Shown: in pieces, positions 9,464 through 18,995 of the stretch | Position numbering within the stretch: the stretch's first letter is position 1 | How the letters are laid out: the number at the start of each line of letters is the position of its first letter | From: an uncultured Bacteroidales bacterium | GTDB taxonomy: Bacteria; Bacteroidota; Bacteroidia; Bacteroidales; UBA932 | DNA length: 64,000 bases | Assembly: GCA_934691625.1 (NCBI GenBank) | Contig: CAKUTA010000002.1 | Location: 124,001 to 188,000 of the forward strand | Direction of reading: 5' to 3' | Program-made: the position numbers and the translations under genes | Notes under the pieces: model-generated | Told to the model about the DNA's origin: nothing | Databases searched by the model: none | Seen by the model: the letters and a program-made list of their open reading frames with translations, nothing else

Positions 9464-11101
9464 TTATCTGTACTGTGCGAACTCGATATCTTTCTCGGCA
9501 CGAGCCTTGAGCTCAGCATTCTTGCTGGCCTTCTCAAGATATGTCTTCACGTCAGCAGCTTTTCCCTGACGGGCAGCGATGATGGCACGGAGGTAGTTAG
9601 CCTTAGGGCACTGGCACTTGAGGGCAGCCTCAGCCTCAGCTGGCTTGCCTACGAGTACATCAGCAAGAGCCTCGTTGAATGAGTTTGTTCCCTTAAGAGC
9701 TGCAGCAGCCTTATCATAGTTGCCATTGAGGATATCAACAACAGCCTGGTTCTCCTTGTTGCCTGCAGAAGCGAATGACTTCTGAGCAGCTGCGAGGTCA
9801 CCATTGCGGAGAGCGATAACACCCTTGGCGTTCTCGAGATCAGCATCCTTTGTAGAAACCTTGTCGAAAGCTTTCTCAGCAGCCTTGAGGTCATCCTGGT
9901 TCAGGTAAAGAACACCAAGGTTGAACTGTGCACGGTCGCTGTTGTATTTCTCGACAGCCTTCTTGTAGAGAGCCTCTTTAGTCTTGGCATCCTTTACGAG
10001 GGTGGCTGAACGGAGGAGAGCCTCTTCGTCAAGAACATCGCTGTTCTCATCAACGAGCTTCAGGAGCTCATCCTTTGTGTAGTTCTGGTATTCTACGTTT
10101 GCGATGAATCTCGCACGACGAAGTTCAGGAAGAACCTCTTTCTTGAGGGTTGTGTAAACCTCAGACATGTTCTTGATCTCACTCTCGCGGACAGCAGGAT
10201 CGCTGTACATGGAAAGAACGCGGATGATGAGATCCTTGTCCTCGATGTTAGACTCGGAAACAAGCTCCTGGAAGCCTTCCCAGTCCTGGCCTACGCTCTT
10301 GACATCCGGATCAGAAACCTCCTTGCCTTTAACGACCTTGCTCCAAGCCTTGTCGGCGCTCTTAGAACGCTTGTCTGAAAGTTTTGCGTTGAGCTCCTGG
10401 CCACCATCTGGTGATGCATAAGCGACAACCTCTGTTCCTTTGAGAGTCTTCCTGTCGTTGTTCTTGATCTCATCGAGAGCTGCCTGGAAATCCTTGATGG
10501 ACTCTGACTTGAGCTCCTTGCTGCGTACGTCTGCAGAGTTGATGGTGTAAAGAATCTGGCCTTCAGCAGTCTGAGGGATAACCTCCTGATAGTTGTCTGC
10601 CTTGTATGCAACCTTGCCGAGACCCTCGCCGAAACCTACAAGCATGTAAGTTGTGTTGGCGCCATCAGCAACCTTCTTTACAGGGAGGTCAACTGACTTC
10701 TTCTTATATTTGACAACACCGCGAAGCTCGAGGTGAGACTGCTCCATACCTTTAACATAGTCGAAGTGAACCTTCTCTGTTACAGTCTGGCCGTCAGAAG
10801 AAACTACGGTGTAGTTATCCTTAACTTTCTCTCCCTGATACATGAATGGAGCCATCTTTGCCTCGCCACCATCGTAAACGAGCACAGGGGTAACCTCGAG
10901 GATTGCCTTCGGGTGGAAGTAATCTGCAGGATAGGTTACAGATACGGTAGCATCGATCTTACCTGCTACGACTTCAAGCGGTGACGGATCGCAGGTAACG
11001 GTAACGCTCTCTGCCATCTCAGCCATCTTCTCAGGAGAAGCACAAGCGACAGCTGCAAGTCCAAGGACTGCTACTGCCAATGATTTGATTTCCTTTCTCA
11101 T
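9464..11101 (-). CDS. OmpA-like lipoprotein with TPR repeats
   Basis: A 546-residue lipoprotein. The start chosen is the ATG at 11101, giving MRKEIKSLAVAVLGLAAVAC with a lipobox (LAAVA-C) at Cys20; an in-frame start 60 nt upstream would bury the signal peptide. Residues about 30-170 look like an immunoglobulin-like beta region. Residues about 185-290 resemble an OmpA-type periplasmic domain (ILYTINSADVRSKEL, VVAYASPDGG, LSDKRSKSADKAW), which binds peptidoglycan. The C-terminal 200 residues are TPR-like (NLGVLYLNQDDLKAAEKAFD, VIALRNGDLAAAQKSF). It probably links the outer membrane to the wall or scaffolds a complex. Codon use is strongly biased, suggesting high expression (inference). Confidence 0.82.
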   Translation of the reverse strand: MRKEIKSLAVAVLGLAAVACASPEKMAEMAESVTVTCDPSPLEVVAGKIDATVSVTYPADYFHPKAILEVTPVLVYDGGEAKMAPFMYQGEKVKDNYTVVSSDGQTVTEKVHFDYVKGMEQSHLELRGVVKYKKKSVDLPVKKVADGANTTYMLVGFGEGLGKVAYKADNYQEVIPQTAEGQILYTINSADVRSKELKSESIKDFQAALDEIKNNDRKTLKGTEVVAYASPDGGQELNAKLSDKRSKSADKAWSKVVKGKEVSDPDVKSVGQDWEGFQELVSESNIEDKDLIIRVLSMYSDPAVRESEIKNMSEVYTTLKKEVLPELRRARFIANVEYQNYTKDELLKLVDENSDVLDEEALLRSATLVKDAKTKEALYKKAVEKYNSDRAQFNLGVLYLNQDDLKAAEKAFDKVSTKDADLENAKGVIALRNGDLAAAQKSFASAGNKENQAVVDILNGNYDKAAAALKGTNSFNEALADVLVGKPAEAEAALKCQCPKANYLRAIIAARQGKAADVKTYLEKASKNAELKARAEKDIEFAQYR

Positions 11102-11218
11102 GATTGAAATAAAATAAATGTTATTATAACTGAATTGTATTTTCTCCAAATTTTGCACCAAGTTACTAACAATTTCGCAAATTTCGGCAATATGACTTCA
11201 TATTTTCAACTGATTTCG

Positions 11219-11226
11219 TAACTTTG
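11219..11226 (+). promoter_or_regulatory. -7 box (TAACTTTG) close to the sigma-54 activator start
   Basis: Exact fit to TAnnTTTG, only 7 nt before the ATG at 11234. If used, the mRNA would be leaderless or nearly so. Confidence 0.55.
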
Positions 11227-11233
11227 TCTAGAT

Positions 11234-12529
11234 ATGGATGCACAGGATTTACAGAAACTTAAGAATAAATATGACATTGTCGGCAACGATTCTGCCCTTA
11301 ACCGGGCCCTGGAAATGGCGGTTGCCGTCGCCCCGACCGATCTGACTGTACTTGTGACCGGAGAGAGCGGTGTCGGTAAGGATAACATACCCAAGATAAT
11401 ACACCAGTTCAGCCGCAGAAAGAATGCCAAGTATTTCGCTGTCAACTGCGGAGCTATTCCGGAGGGAACCATTGATTCTGAGCTGTTCGGTCACGAGAAA
11501 GGTTCTTTTACAGGGGCAATCGAGGCCAGAAAAGGCTATTTCGAGGAAGCCGACGGCGGGACATTGTTCCTGGATGAGGTAGGGGAGCTTCCTCTTCCTT
11601 CCCAGGCCAAGCTGCTCCGCGTGCTCCAGTCCGGTGAGTACATCCGTGTCGGTTCATCCAAGGTCAGCAAGACAGATGTGCGCGTGATAGCAGCGACCAA
11701 TGTCGATCTCCTGTATGCCGTATCCAAGGGAAAGTTCCGTGAAGACCTGTATTACAGGCTGAACGCGATTCAGATATCAATGCCTTCCCTCAGGGAGCGG
11801 AAGGAGGATATATACCTTCTGTTCAGAAAGTTTACATCTGATTTCTCCGAGAAGTACGGAATGAGCAAGATAACATTGACCCGCGATGCCATAGAGCTGC
11901 TTACACGCTACCGCTGGCCGGGAAACATCCGTCAGCTGAAGAACATCGCAGAAACGGTGTCCGCCCTTGAAGGGCAGCGCCTGTCCCCAGTGTCAGGCCG
12001 TTGCGAGGTAGATGGCGCCACGCTCGCATCATACCTTCCTAAGGATGATGTCAATGCATTGCCTGTAAAGTATCATGACAATTCGTCAGACTTTTCGTCC
12101 GATGAGAAGCAGGAAATATATAAGGCGTTGTACAGTCTCAATGCAGAGGTCGCGAAGCTGAAGCAGATCATTGCCTCGGGCAATATTCATCCTGCTGCAG
12201 GGATAGTGCAGCCGAAGCCGCTTCCTGTACCTGACGTGCAGGAGAGCTATGTCTCCAGACCGGAGCCGGAGTGGGCGGACAATGCTCATGATGTGGATGA
12301 ACAGCCTCTGCAGCCGCGTCATGACGAGACTTTAGAGGCCGAGCCTGAGCATACGGAGGAGCCGGAGTCCTTCTCGATATCGCAGGCGAACCAGGACCTC
12401 ATCAGGAAGGCTCTGGAGAAATATAATGGTAACCGCAAGAAGGCAGCCGAGGAGCTCGGAATCTCTGAAAGGACATTGTACCGTAAGCTTCCGCCTGAGT
12501 TCAGAAACGCAAAAAAGGCTGACGAGTAA
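11234..12529 (+). CDS. Sigma-54-dependent transcriptional activator (AAA+ and Fis-type HTH, no receiver)
   Basis: A 431-residue activator that would remodel RpoN-holoenzyme by ATP hydrolysis. It starts directly with the AAA+ domain: Walker A GESGVGKD (residues 43-50), the sigma-54 contact loop as GSFTGA (90-95; canonical GAFTGA), Walker B LFLDEVGE (111-118), and the arginine-finger region [11 protein letters not shown] Glu/Pro-rich linker (about 270-385) precedes a Fis-type HTH ([18 protein letters not shown]). No N-terminal receiver or GAF domain is present, so its signal input is unknown and may act through partners. It heads an apparent operon with lptE, a TPR protein and secG, hinting at an envelope-related role. 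Confidence 0.92.
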   Translation: MDAQDLQKLKNKYDIVGNDSALNRALEMAVAVAPTDLTVLVTGESGVGKDNIPKIIHQFSRRKNAKYFAVNCGAIPEGTIDSELFGHEKGSFTGAIEARKGYFEEADGGTLFLDEVGELPLPSQAKLLRVLQSGEYIRVGSSKVSKTDVRVIAATNVDLLYAVSKGKFREDLYYRLNAIQISMPSLRERKEDIYLLFRKFTSDFSEKYGMSKITLTRDAIELLTRYRWPGNIRQLKNIAETVSALEGQRLSPVSGRCEVDGATLASYLPKDDVNALPVKYHDNSSDFSSDEKQEIYKALYSLNAEVAKLKQIIASGNIHPAAGIVQPKPLPVPDVQESYVSRPEPEWADNAHDVDEQPLQPRHDETLEAEPEHTEEPESFSISQANQDLIRKALEKYNGNRKKAAEELGISERTLYRKLPPEFRNAKKADE

Positions 12530-12530
12530 T

Positions 12531-13061
12531 ATGAGACATCCAGGACATATATTTGCGGCTGTCAGTGCCGTGCTTGCCATAGCGGCTATGGCACTGATTG
12601 TCCGTTCCTGCGGAATATATTCATTCACAGGAACATCCATCCAGTCGGACATCAAGACGGTCACGATAGACTATTTCGAGTATAAGGCATTGAAGGTAAA
12701 CCCGACATTGAGCAACAGCATGACTGAATCTCTGAAGGATAAGTTCCGCAAGATGACGAGGCTTGAGCAGGTGGACATTGATGGCGACTTGCAGATTACA
12801 GGCTCGATAACCGGGTACGATGTCAGAGCTATGGCTGTGACAGCCAATGAGGTGGCAGCGCAGAACAGGCTTACTGTGACTGTCAAGATAGACTTCACGA
12901 ACAGGAAATACCCTGAAGACGACTTTCAGGGCAAATCATTCTCCGCGTATTCCGACTATGATTCGACACAGTCACTGGATGCTGTGGAAGGAACACTGTG
13001 TGACGAGATTGTGGAGAAGCTCTGCGAGGATATTTTCAATGCGACAGTGGCGAACTGGTAG
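12531..13061 (+). CDS. lptE: LPS assembly protein LptE family
   Basis: A 176-residue LptE-family protein, the outer-membrane lipoprotein that plugs LptD in lipopolysaccharide transport. The start is the ATG at 12531, 1 nt after the stop of the upstream activator; a longer overlapping frame from 12426 lacks a signal. The N-terminus has a hydrophobic stretch (FAAVSAVLAIAAMALIVRSC) ending at Cys27, then the family signature YSFTGTSI and VDYFEYKA-like IDYFEYKALKVNPTLS. Cys27 in CGIYSF is the likely lipidated residue. A Bacteroidetes LptE normally sits in this same neighbourhood with secG. Confidence 0.88.
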   Translation: MRHPGHIFAAVSAVLAIAAMALIVRSCGIYSFTGTSIQSDIKTVTIDYFEYKALKVNPTLSNSMTESLKDKFRKMTRLEQVDIDGDLQITGSITGYDVRAMAVTANEVAAQNRLTVTVKIDFTNRKYPEDDFQGKSFSAYSDYDSTQSLDAVEGTLCDEIVEKLCEDIFNATVANW

Positions 13062-13064
13062 GAT

Positions 13065-13673
13065 ATGGAGCAGAAAGCGATAAATCTGAAGACATTGACC
13101 ATGGATGAGCTTGCCGGAGTGGTGAATCTTTATCCTTGGTATGGTGCGGCGAGGAAGGAGCTCTGCCGCAGGATGGCCGGAATCGGCGGAAAGGCGTGGG
13201 GTGTGTCCCAGTTCTCGGACCAGGCGATGTATGTAGGTGACAGGGGCTCTATCGCTGATATAATGCATGAGGGGGATGGCAATGACTATTCCGACAAGGG
13301 GCTGGCGGCTCTGCTGGACGCTTACATGGAAGAAAAAAAGCCGAAGGAGAATCCTCAGGGATACAGTCGTAAAGTCCATGTTGTCGGAGGTGATTTCTTC
13401 TCTCAGTCAGAGTATGAAAAGGTCCGGAAGGTCGAGGACAATGTATTCTCACGTTTCCAGCCAAAGGCTCGCCAGCATGCCGAGGAGCATGGTGATGAGC
13501 CGGGCATGAATTTCTGTACGGAGACATTGGCGAGGATATATGCCGACCAGGGCTATTTTGAACAGGCGAAACGCATTTACAGCAAACTAATTTTGGCATT
13601 CCCGGAAAAAAGTGCTTACTTTGCATCCCTTATCGGAAAATTAGATAACTTGATAAATAATCAGACGTTATGA
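13065..13673 (+). CDS. TPR-motif protein between lptE and secG
   Basis: A 202-residue soluble protein without a signal peptide. The N-terminal half (MDELAGVVNLYPWYGAARKELCRRM) resembles a conserved Bacteroidales cytoplasmic protein whose function is not known to me; the C-terminus has one TPR-like helix pair (LARIYADQGYFEQAKRIYSK) followed by FPEKSAYFASLIGKL. It begins 3 nt after lptE and its stop overlaps the start of secG by 4 nt, so the three are translationally linked. A role in envelope biogenesis is only an inference from position. Confidence 0.75.
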   Translation: MEQKAINLKTLTMDELAGVVNLYPWYGAARKELCRRMAGIGGKAWGVSQFSDQAMYVGDRGSIADIMHEGDGNDYSDKGLAALLDAYMEEKKPKENPQGYSRKVHVVGGDFFSQSEYEKVRKVEDNVFSRFQPKARQHAEEHGDEPGMNFCTETLARIYADQGYFEQAKRIYSKLILAFPEKSAYFASLIGKLDNLINNQTL

Positions 13674-14038
13674 ACGCAATATTTACTATTCTTGTAGTTC
13701 TCATTGTTATTGCCAGCATACTGCTTACTATCGTGGTGTTGCTTCAGAATGGCAAAGGTGACAGCATGGCCAGCAACTTCGTTGCGGGAAACCAGACTTT
13801 CGGCGTAAGGCAGACAGCCAATATGCTTGAGAAGGTTACATGGGGTCTTGTTGCATTCATCGTTGTCGTGTCCGTGATTTCATCATTTACCATGGGGACC
13901 AATGGTGCGCAGGTCGATATTACTGACAAGATAGAGAATGCGGCTACCGAGCAGCCTGCTTTCCCGGCACCTGCACAGCAGAGTGCACCGGTCACTGAAG
14001 CTCCTGCTGCAGAGGCTCCTGCAACTCCAGCCGAGTAG
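13670..14038 (+). CDS. secG: Preprotein translocase subunit SecG
   Basis: A 122-residue SecG with two TM segments (residues about 3-23 and 54-73) joined by the conserved cytoplasmic loop LLQNGKGDSMASNF. It is the accessory subunit of the SecYEG channel. The last 35 residues are a low-complexity Ala/Pro/Glu tail (PAPAQQSAPVTEAPAAEAPA), common in Bacteroidetes SecG. Start overlaps the upstream stop (ATGA). Confidence 0.95.
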   Translation: MNAIFTILVVLIVIASILLTIVVLLQNGKGDSMASNFVAGNQTFGVRQTANMLEKVTWGLVAFIVVVSVISSFTMGTNGAQVDITDKIENAATEQPAFPAPAQQSAPVTEAPAAEAPATPAE

Positions 14039-14103
14039 TTTGCGATAAGACCGGTGTGCTGACAATTTGTCAGCATTTCAGGGTAAAGGAATATATTTTG
14101 GAT

Positions 14104-14137
14104 TATAGCCGTTTGTTCTTCGGAGCAGACGGCTATA
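14104..14137. other. 15-bp hairpin with UUCG tetraloop between secG and clpB
   Basis: TATAGCC-GTTTGTTC-TTCG-GAGCAGAC-GGCTATA folds into an uninterrupted 15-bp stem (two G-U pairs) with the very stable cUUCGg tetraloop. No T-run follows on either strand, so it is not a textbook terminator. It could end the secG transcript or form part of the clpB leader. Confidence 0.7.
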
Positions 14138-14215
14138 TCCCGTTAGGATAAGCCTGAATATCTACAGGCAGACCTGAAGATAGGCTCCGGCGGACAAAAA
14201 GGAGTTTTATTTATT

Positions 14216-16453
14216 ATGGAAAATTACAACATGCAGAACAACGGTACAGGCGGGAAGCTTGAAACCTTGAACAAGTTCGCGGTGAACTTGAATGAAAGGG
14301 CCGCTGCCGGAAAACTTGATCCTGTCATCGGCAGGGACGAGGAAATCCGTCGCGTGCTGCAGATATTGAGCAGAAGGACCAAGAACAACCCTATACTTGT
14401 GGGTGAGCCAGGTGTAGGTAAGACTGCAATTGCTGAGGGGCTTGCCCAGAAGATTGTGGATGGCGCGGTGCCTGAGAACCTGAAGGACAAGATTGTATAT
14501 TCATTGGATATGGGTGCCCTTATCGCGGGCGCCAAATATCAGGGCGAGTTCGAGGAGAGGCTTAAGGGTGTCGTCAAGGATGTGGTTGACAGCCAGGGAC
14601 AGATCATACTGTTCATTGATGAGATTCATACCCTCGTCGGTGCCGGCAGGGCATCAGGAGCGATGGATGCTTCCAATATTCTGAAACCGGCATTGGCGCG
14701 AGGCGAGCTGAGGACAATCGGGTCCACGACTCTGGACGAGTACCAGAAATACTTCGAGGCGGACAAGGCTCTTGAAAGACGTTTCCAGATGGTAATGGTG
14801 GATGAGCCTACACCGGCAGAATCCATTGCCATATTGAGAGGTCTGAAAGAGAGGTACGAGAACCATCACAGGGTCCGTATTGAGGATGATGCGCTTATTG
14901 CTGCCGTTAACCTGTCACACAGGTATATAACCAGCAGGTTCCTTCCGGACAAGGCGATAGACCTTGTGGATGAGGCCGCGTCAAAGCTGCGCCTGGAGAT
15001 GAATTCCGTTCCGGAACCTATAGACGAGCTTAACAGCCGGATCCGCCAGCTGGAAATCGAGAAGGAGGCCATCAAGCGTGAGGGCGTGTCGCTGAAGCTT
15101 GACAAGATCAATGACCAGCTGAAGGATCTTAACGCAAAGCGTGATGTCCTCATGAAGAAATGGGGTGAGGAGAAAGGCATCCTTTCGGGAATCCAGACTG
15201 CACGTCAGGAAATGGAAGACTATAAGATCCAGGCACAGGCCGCAGAGAGGGCCGGCGACTACGGGAAGGTGGCGGAGCTGCGTTACGGCAAGATGGCTGA
15301 AACGCAGAAGAAGATAGATGACCTTACCGCAAGGCAGGCAGCTGTCAAGGATCCTATCATTACTGAAGCTGTCACTCCTGAGGATATTGCAGATGTGGTA
15401 TCCAGATGGACAGGAATACCGGTGAACAGGATGCTTGAAAGCGAGAAGGAGAAGCTGCTCCGTATGGAGGATGAACTTCATAAGAGAGTGGTCGGCCAGG
15501 AGCAGGCAATACATGCGGTCGCTGATGCTGTGCGCAGAAGCCGTGCAGGCCTGTCCAATGAGAAGAGACCTATCGGTTCGTTCCTGTTCATGGGTACCAC
15601 AGGTGTCGGCAAGACTGAACTTGCAAAGGCTCTTGCGGAGTTCCTGTTCAATGATGAGAACATGATTACCCGTATAGATATGAGCGAGTATCAGGAGCGT
15701 CACACAGTGAGCCGTCTTATCGGAGCCCCTCCGGGATATGTAGGATACGATGAAGGTGGACAGCTTACTGAGGCCGTAAGACGTAAACCTTACTCTGTGG
15801 TTCTTCTTGATGAGATCGAAAAGGCTCACCCTGATGTGTTCAACATTCTGCTCCAGGTGCTTGACGATGGCCGTCTGACAGACAACAAGGGCCGTACAGT
15901 GGATTTCAAGAACACTATCATAATCATGACTTCCAATGTCGGCTCAGACATTATCCAGAGCTATATGGAGAAGCTTCCAGAACTTGGCAGGAAGGGAGAG
16001 ACGCCTGCTGAATCCGCTGCTGCTATTGCGCAGAGGAACCAGATGCTCGGCGAATGCAGGGGCAAGATACTGGATCTGCTGAAACAGACCATCAGGCCTG
16101 AGTTCCTGAACCGTATTGACGAGATAATAATGTTCGAGCCTCTTACCAGGAACGATATCCGTGATATTCTTCATATCCAGATGCATGAACTGCAGCATAA
16201 GCTTTCGGAGGATGGTGTTGAGATAACATTTACACAGGCATTCGAGGACTATATGACGGACAAGGGATATGATCCGGCATTCGGTGCCCGTCCTATAAAG
16301 AGGGTTATGCAGCGTGAACTTGTAAACCAGCTGGCCAAGGCTATTCTTGACGGCACGGTGCATAAGGACTCTGCAATCGAGGCTGATGTCGCAGGCGGAG
16401 AGATTGTTCTGAGGAACAAGCCTTTCCAGCCGAAAGCTGAAAGAGTACTCTAG
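14216..16453 (+). CDS. clpB: ClpB-type disaggregase lacking the N-terminal domain
   Basis: A 745-residue AAA+ chaperone that, with DnaK, extracts proteins from aggregates. NBD1 begins almost at once ([13 protein letters not shown], Walker A1 GEPGVGKT at 63-70, Walker [14 protein letters not shown]). The coiled-coil middle domain that defines ClpB spans about 265-395. NBD2 has Walker A2 GTTGVGKT near 460 and [20 protein letters not shown]. ClpB is usually about 860 residues; the Clp_N substrate domain (about 145 residues) is absent, and the 177 nt upstream contain no remnant of it. The start is supported by AAGGAG 8-13 nt upstream. It corresponds to the short ClpB form made from an internal start in other bacteria. 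A terminator follows. Confidence 0.93.
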   Translation: MENYNMQNNGTGGKLETLNKFAVNLNERAAAGKLDPVIGRDEEIRRVLQILSRRTKNNPILVGEPGVGKTAIAEGLAQKIVDGAVPENLKDKIVYSLDMGALIAGAKYQGEFEERLKGVVKDVVDSQGQIILFIDEIHTLVGAGRASGAMDASNILKPALARGELRTIGSTTLDEYQKYFEADKALERRFQMVMVDEPTPAESIAILRGLKERYENHHRVRIEDDALIAAVNLSHRYITSRFLPDKAIDLVDEAASKLRLEMNSVPEPIDELNSRIRQLEIEKEAIKREGVSLKLDKINDQLKDLNAKRDVLMKKWGEEKGILSGIQTARQEMEDYKIQAQAAERAGDYGKVAELRYGKMAETQKKIDDLTARQAAVKDPIITEAVTPEDIADVVSRWTGIPVNRMLESEKEKLLRMEDELHKRVVGQEQAIHAVADAVRRSRAGLSNEKRPIGSFLFMGTTGVGKTELAKALAEFLFNDENMITRIDMSEYQERHTVSRLIGAPPGYVGYDEGGQLTEAVRRKPYSVVLLDEIEKAHPDVFNILLQVLDDGRLTDNKGRTVDFKNTIIIMTSNVGSDIIQSYMEKLPELGRKGETPAESAAAIAQRNQMLGECRGKILDLLKQTIRPEFLNRIDEIIMFEPLTRNDIRDILHIQMHELQHKLSEDGVEITFTQAFEDYMTDKGYDPAFGARPIKRVMQRELVNQLAKAILDGTVHKDSAIEADVAGGEIVLRNKPFQPKAERVL

Positions 16454-16472
16454 AATAGTGCAGACATAATTG

Positions 16473-16517
16473 AAGCGCGAGGCTTGACAATTCTTGTTGT
16501 CAAGCCCCGCGCTTTTT
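16473..16517 (+). terminator. Terminator after clpB (convergent junction)
   Basis: 18-bp stem (arms 16473-16490 and 16497-16514, one mismatch) with loop TTCTTG, then TTTTTAT. It serves clpB and probably also the convergent C69 peptidase gene. Confidence 0.88.
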
Positions 16518-16536
16518 ATGTTAAGATTGCAGCTGA

Positions 16537-18330
16537 TTATTTGCTTTCGACGGGCTTCTCCTCTATGACATCCCCATGGAAATGCACTACGGCCTCTTTC
16601 CAGGTGTCGGTGTATCCTGGCTGTGTGAGCCCGTCAGGACAGCCGGCGGAGAATTCGGTGTGCTTGAACGAACCGTCAGGGTTCTGTGCCTTCACATTGC
16701 CGTCAATGAACTTAACTGTCATGGTGATTTCCAGATCCTGCCACTCCTTGAATATCTTCTGCGCCGTATCCGCGGAATATCTGGTCAGCAGGTTCTTCAC
16801 AGCGGCGAATGATGAACCGGTGTCTGACATCACATCGTATGCTATAGACTCCTTCTTGCCTTTCTTCTCGGCGCTGTCCATGGCCTTCTTGAAGATATCC
16901 AGTGCCTTGTTGTCATTCTGGCGGACTTTCTCCATCTGCTCGTTCTCGAACTTGTCAATGCGCTCGCGGACGTATGGAGCCATGATGTTGTACATCCTGT
17001 AGCATGAATTTGTAATTCTGTTGTTGATCCAGAAGGATGCTGTGCTGGAGTATTTCAGAAGATTGCCGTTGCCTTCACGGAAACAGTCCGGAATCTTGTT
17101 TGTGTTCGTGTAGATAGGTGTGATGTAGGATGTTGCGGCGTCATCGGTGCCGAACCAGATTATTCCACCGATCACGTCAGGGAAGCTGCTTCTTGCCTGT
17201 CCCACGAACCAGAATCCGGTCTGCTGGGTTGCGATAGCACGCTCATTGGTATATGTCTTTCCCTCGTATTCGAAGTCCATAGGCCTCCAGCGGTATGGCA
17301 GGGCATTGCCGCCGGCCCCTATATCTGTGGTCATGTCCATCGGGGTCCCCTCATAGTGATCCCTCATCACATCGGCTACGTTCTTCACGGTGACTTTTCT
17401 GGAAGGCTTGATCCATAGCGGCATGCGATTATCAGGGTTGTGGCCCATTGCATAGTCCACGTATGAGTAGGCGTCTTTGGTCACCATGTTCCCGCGTTCA
17501 TCCTCGAAGGTGAACCATCCGTTGCTGAGGATATTGAATGCGCTCCATACCCTGGCTTCGCATCCTCTCAGTGCCCCGAAATCTGCAGGGCAATATGCGT
17601 CGCGGAAGCTGAATTCTCTGTCGGGGCCGTTGAACCATCCTTTCTTTCTGGCGAACTCGATGACGTCTGGAGCGTACATGCAGTTCTCCGGATCGTCAAG
17701 CGGGAAGGTGGCAATGCGGGACTGGTTTGCGTGCCCGCTTATGTATCCGTCAGGAACACGTACGGCTACCCATACGGCGCCTTTTTCGGAAGAACCTTTT
17801 CCTACCATCTCCATGATCCATGCCTCGTTCTTGTCCGCGATGGAAAAAGACTCGCCTTCGGAGAAATATCCATATTTGTCTGTCAAACCTGTCATTACCT
17901 TGATGGCTTCCCTGGCGGTTCTGGCTCTCTGCAGCGCGATGTATATGAGCGAGCCGTAGTCCATGATGCCATTCTGGTCGTTGAGCCCATGCCTTCCTCC
18001 GAATGTGGTCTCTGCAATGATGAGCTGGTGTTCGTTCATGTTGCCTACAGTCTTGTATGTATGCTCCACCTGATCTATAAGTCCGAGATACTGCCCTGTA
18101 TCCCAGTCATATACACGAAGCTTATCGCCTCTTTTCCAGTCAGCCTGCGGCTTGAAGTAAAGCTCGCCGTAGAGCCAGTGTGAATCTGCTGCATAAGATA
18201 CCATGCATGAGCCGTCGGCACTTGCTCCCTTTGTGACAATGACATTGGTGCAGGCTTCTGCATTGTCTGCTGCGATGCCTCCGAATATGGCGGCAGCGGC
18301 AAGTGCGCCGAGGATAGATTTCATTTTCAT
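16537..18330 (-). CDS. Peptidase family C69 dipeptidase
   Basis: A 597-residue Ntn-hydrolase dipeptidase. The start used is the ATG at 18330 (MKMKSILGALAAAAIFGGIA), which gives a proper signal peptide; the longer frame upstream adds a polar extension. Cleavage after NAEA would expose Cys (CTNVIVTKGASADGS) as the N-terminal nucleophile, the hallmark of C69. Further family motifs are NQNGIMDYGS-like NDQNGIMDYG and YGYFSEGESFSIADKNEAW. It likely degrades dipeptides in the periplasm, fitting the S46 peptidase in this window. A minus-strand -7 box at 18458-18465 implies a leader of about 120 nt. Confidence 0.9.
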   Translation of the reverse strand: MKMKSILGALAAAAIFGGIAADNAEACTNVIVTKGASADGSCMVSYAADSHWLYGELYFKPQADWKRGDKLRVYDWDTGQYLGLIDQVEHTYKTVGNMNEHQLIIAETTFGGRHGLNDQNGIMDYGSLIYIALQRARTAREAIKVMTGLTDKYGYFSEGESFSIADKNEAWIMEMVGKGSSEKGAVWVAVRVPDGYISGHANQSRIATFPLDDPENCMYAPDVIEFARKKGWFNGPDREFSFRDAYCPADFGALRGCEARVWSAFNILSNGWFTFEDERGNMVTKDAYSYVDYAMGHNPDNRMPLWIKPSRKVTVKNVADVMRDHYEGTPMDMTTDIGAGGNALPYRWRPMDFEYEGKTYTNERAIATQQTGFWFVGQARSSFPDVIGGIIWFGTDDAATSYITPIYTNTNKIPDCFREGNGNLLKYSSTASFWINNRITNSCYRMYNIMAPYVRERIDKFENEQMEKVRQNDNKALDIFKKAMDSAEKKGKKESIAYDVMSDTGSSFAAVKNLLTRYSADTAQKIFKEWQDLEITMTVKFIDGNVKAQNPDGSFKHTEFSAGCPDGLTQPGYTDTWKEAVVHFHGDVIEEKPVESK

Positions 18331-18457
18331 TGTATTCTGTCTTATTTTGTTCTGTTCTATTATTTGATTATTTTTGTCAGGATTCATGGATGCAGCCGTG
18401 GAATTCCATATCGGATATGTTCCAAGGCCGTCTCTTGCCCCTTGTCCTGCACAGGTA

Positions 18458-18465
18458 CAAAGATA
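18458..18465 (-). promoter_or_regulatory. -7 box (TATCTTTG) upstream of the C69 peptidase
   Basis: Minus strand reads TATCTTTG, the best-known form of the Bacteroidetes -7 element. It is about 128 nt upstream of the ATG at 18330. Confidence 0.6.
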
Positions 18466-18484
18466 GGGAATAAATTTTATTGCT

Positions 18485-18907
18485 ATGAAGAAAGTTTTGT
18501 TTGCTCTTATCCCGCTTCTTCTCTATGTCAATGTGTTCGCTCAGAACCAGGAACAGAAGACGCCTACGCCTGAGGAGATGGCTGCCAAGGAGGCGGACCG
18601 TCTGGCTGAAGTACTTAAGCTGGAGGACTGGCAGGTCTTCCGCGTGGACTCTACGCTGCAGAATGATTATGCCGAGCTTCAGTCTGAGATGGAGAAGATG
18701 CAGAAATCCAGAGTTGATAACTATGAACTGTATATGATTGTCCGCGACAAGTGGATGGATCAGATAGACAGATCATACCGGAAGATCTTCACTGATGCCC
18801 AGTGGGCAGCATACCTTAAGAGCGGTGCCGGGAAGCAGCAGAAGGCCAGGGAGAAACGCCGTGCCAAAATCGAGCAGGCCACCATGGCGCAGCAGAAGAA
18901 AAAGTGA
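18485..18907 (+). CDS. Small exported helical protein, possibly Spy/CpxP-like
   Basis: A 140-residue protein with a clean signal peptide (MKKVLFALIPLLLYVNVFA, then QNQ). The mature part is almost all helical and highly charged, with a Lys/Arg/Gln-rich C-terminus. The stretch KLEDWQVFRVDSTLQNDY and KIFTDAQWAAYLK recalls the helix patterns of Bacteroidetes Spy/CpxP-like periplasmic proteins, but no LTxxQ motif is seen, so the assignment is tentative. It sits alone between the divergent C69 gene and pheS. Confidence 0.7.
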   Translation: MKKVLFALIPLLLYVNVFAQNQEQKTPTPEEMAAKEADRLAEVLKLEDWQVFRVDSTLQNDYAELQSEMEKMQKSRVDNYELYMIVRDKWMDQIDRSYRKIFTDAQWAAYLKSGAGKQQKAREKRRAKIEQATMAQQKKK

Positions 18908-18926
18908 TATTTTCGTGGGAATTGAT

Positions 18927-18934
18927 TAAATTTG
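18927..18934 (+). promoter_or_regulatory. -7 box (TAAATTTG) for pheS
   Basis: Exact TAnnTTTG fit 61 nt upstream of the pheS ATG and 20 nt after the previous stop. No convincing -33 TTG. Confidence 0.55.
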
Positions 18935-18995
18935 CATGTTTTCTGGCGTGGTGTCAACTGCGGCACGAAACGGTCAGATAGAATCGGGAAATATT

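Noticed and set aside
14981..15829. 282-residue open frame antisense to clpB
   Set aside because: It is fully inside a conserved AAA+ gene and shows no protein-like motif.
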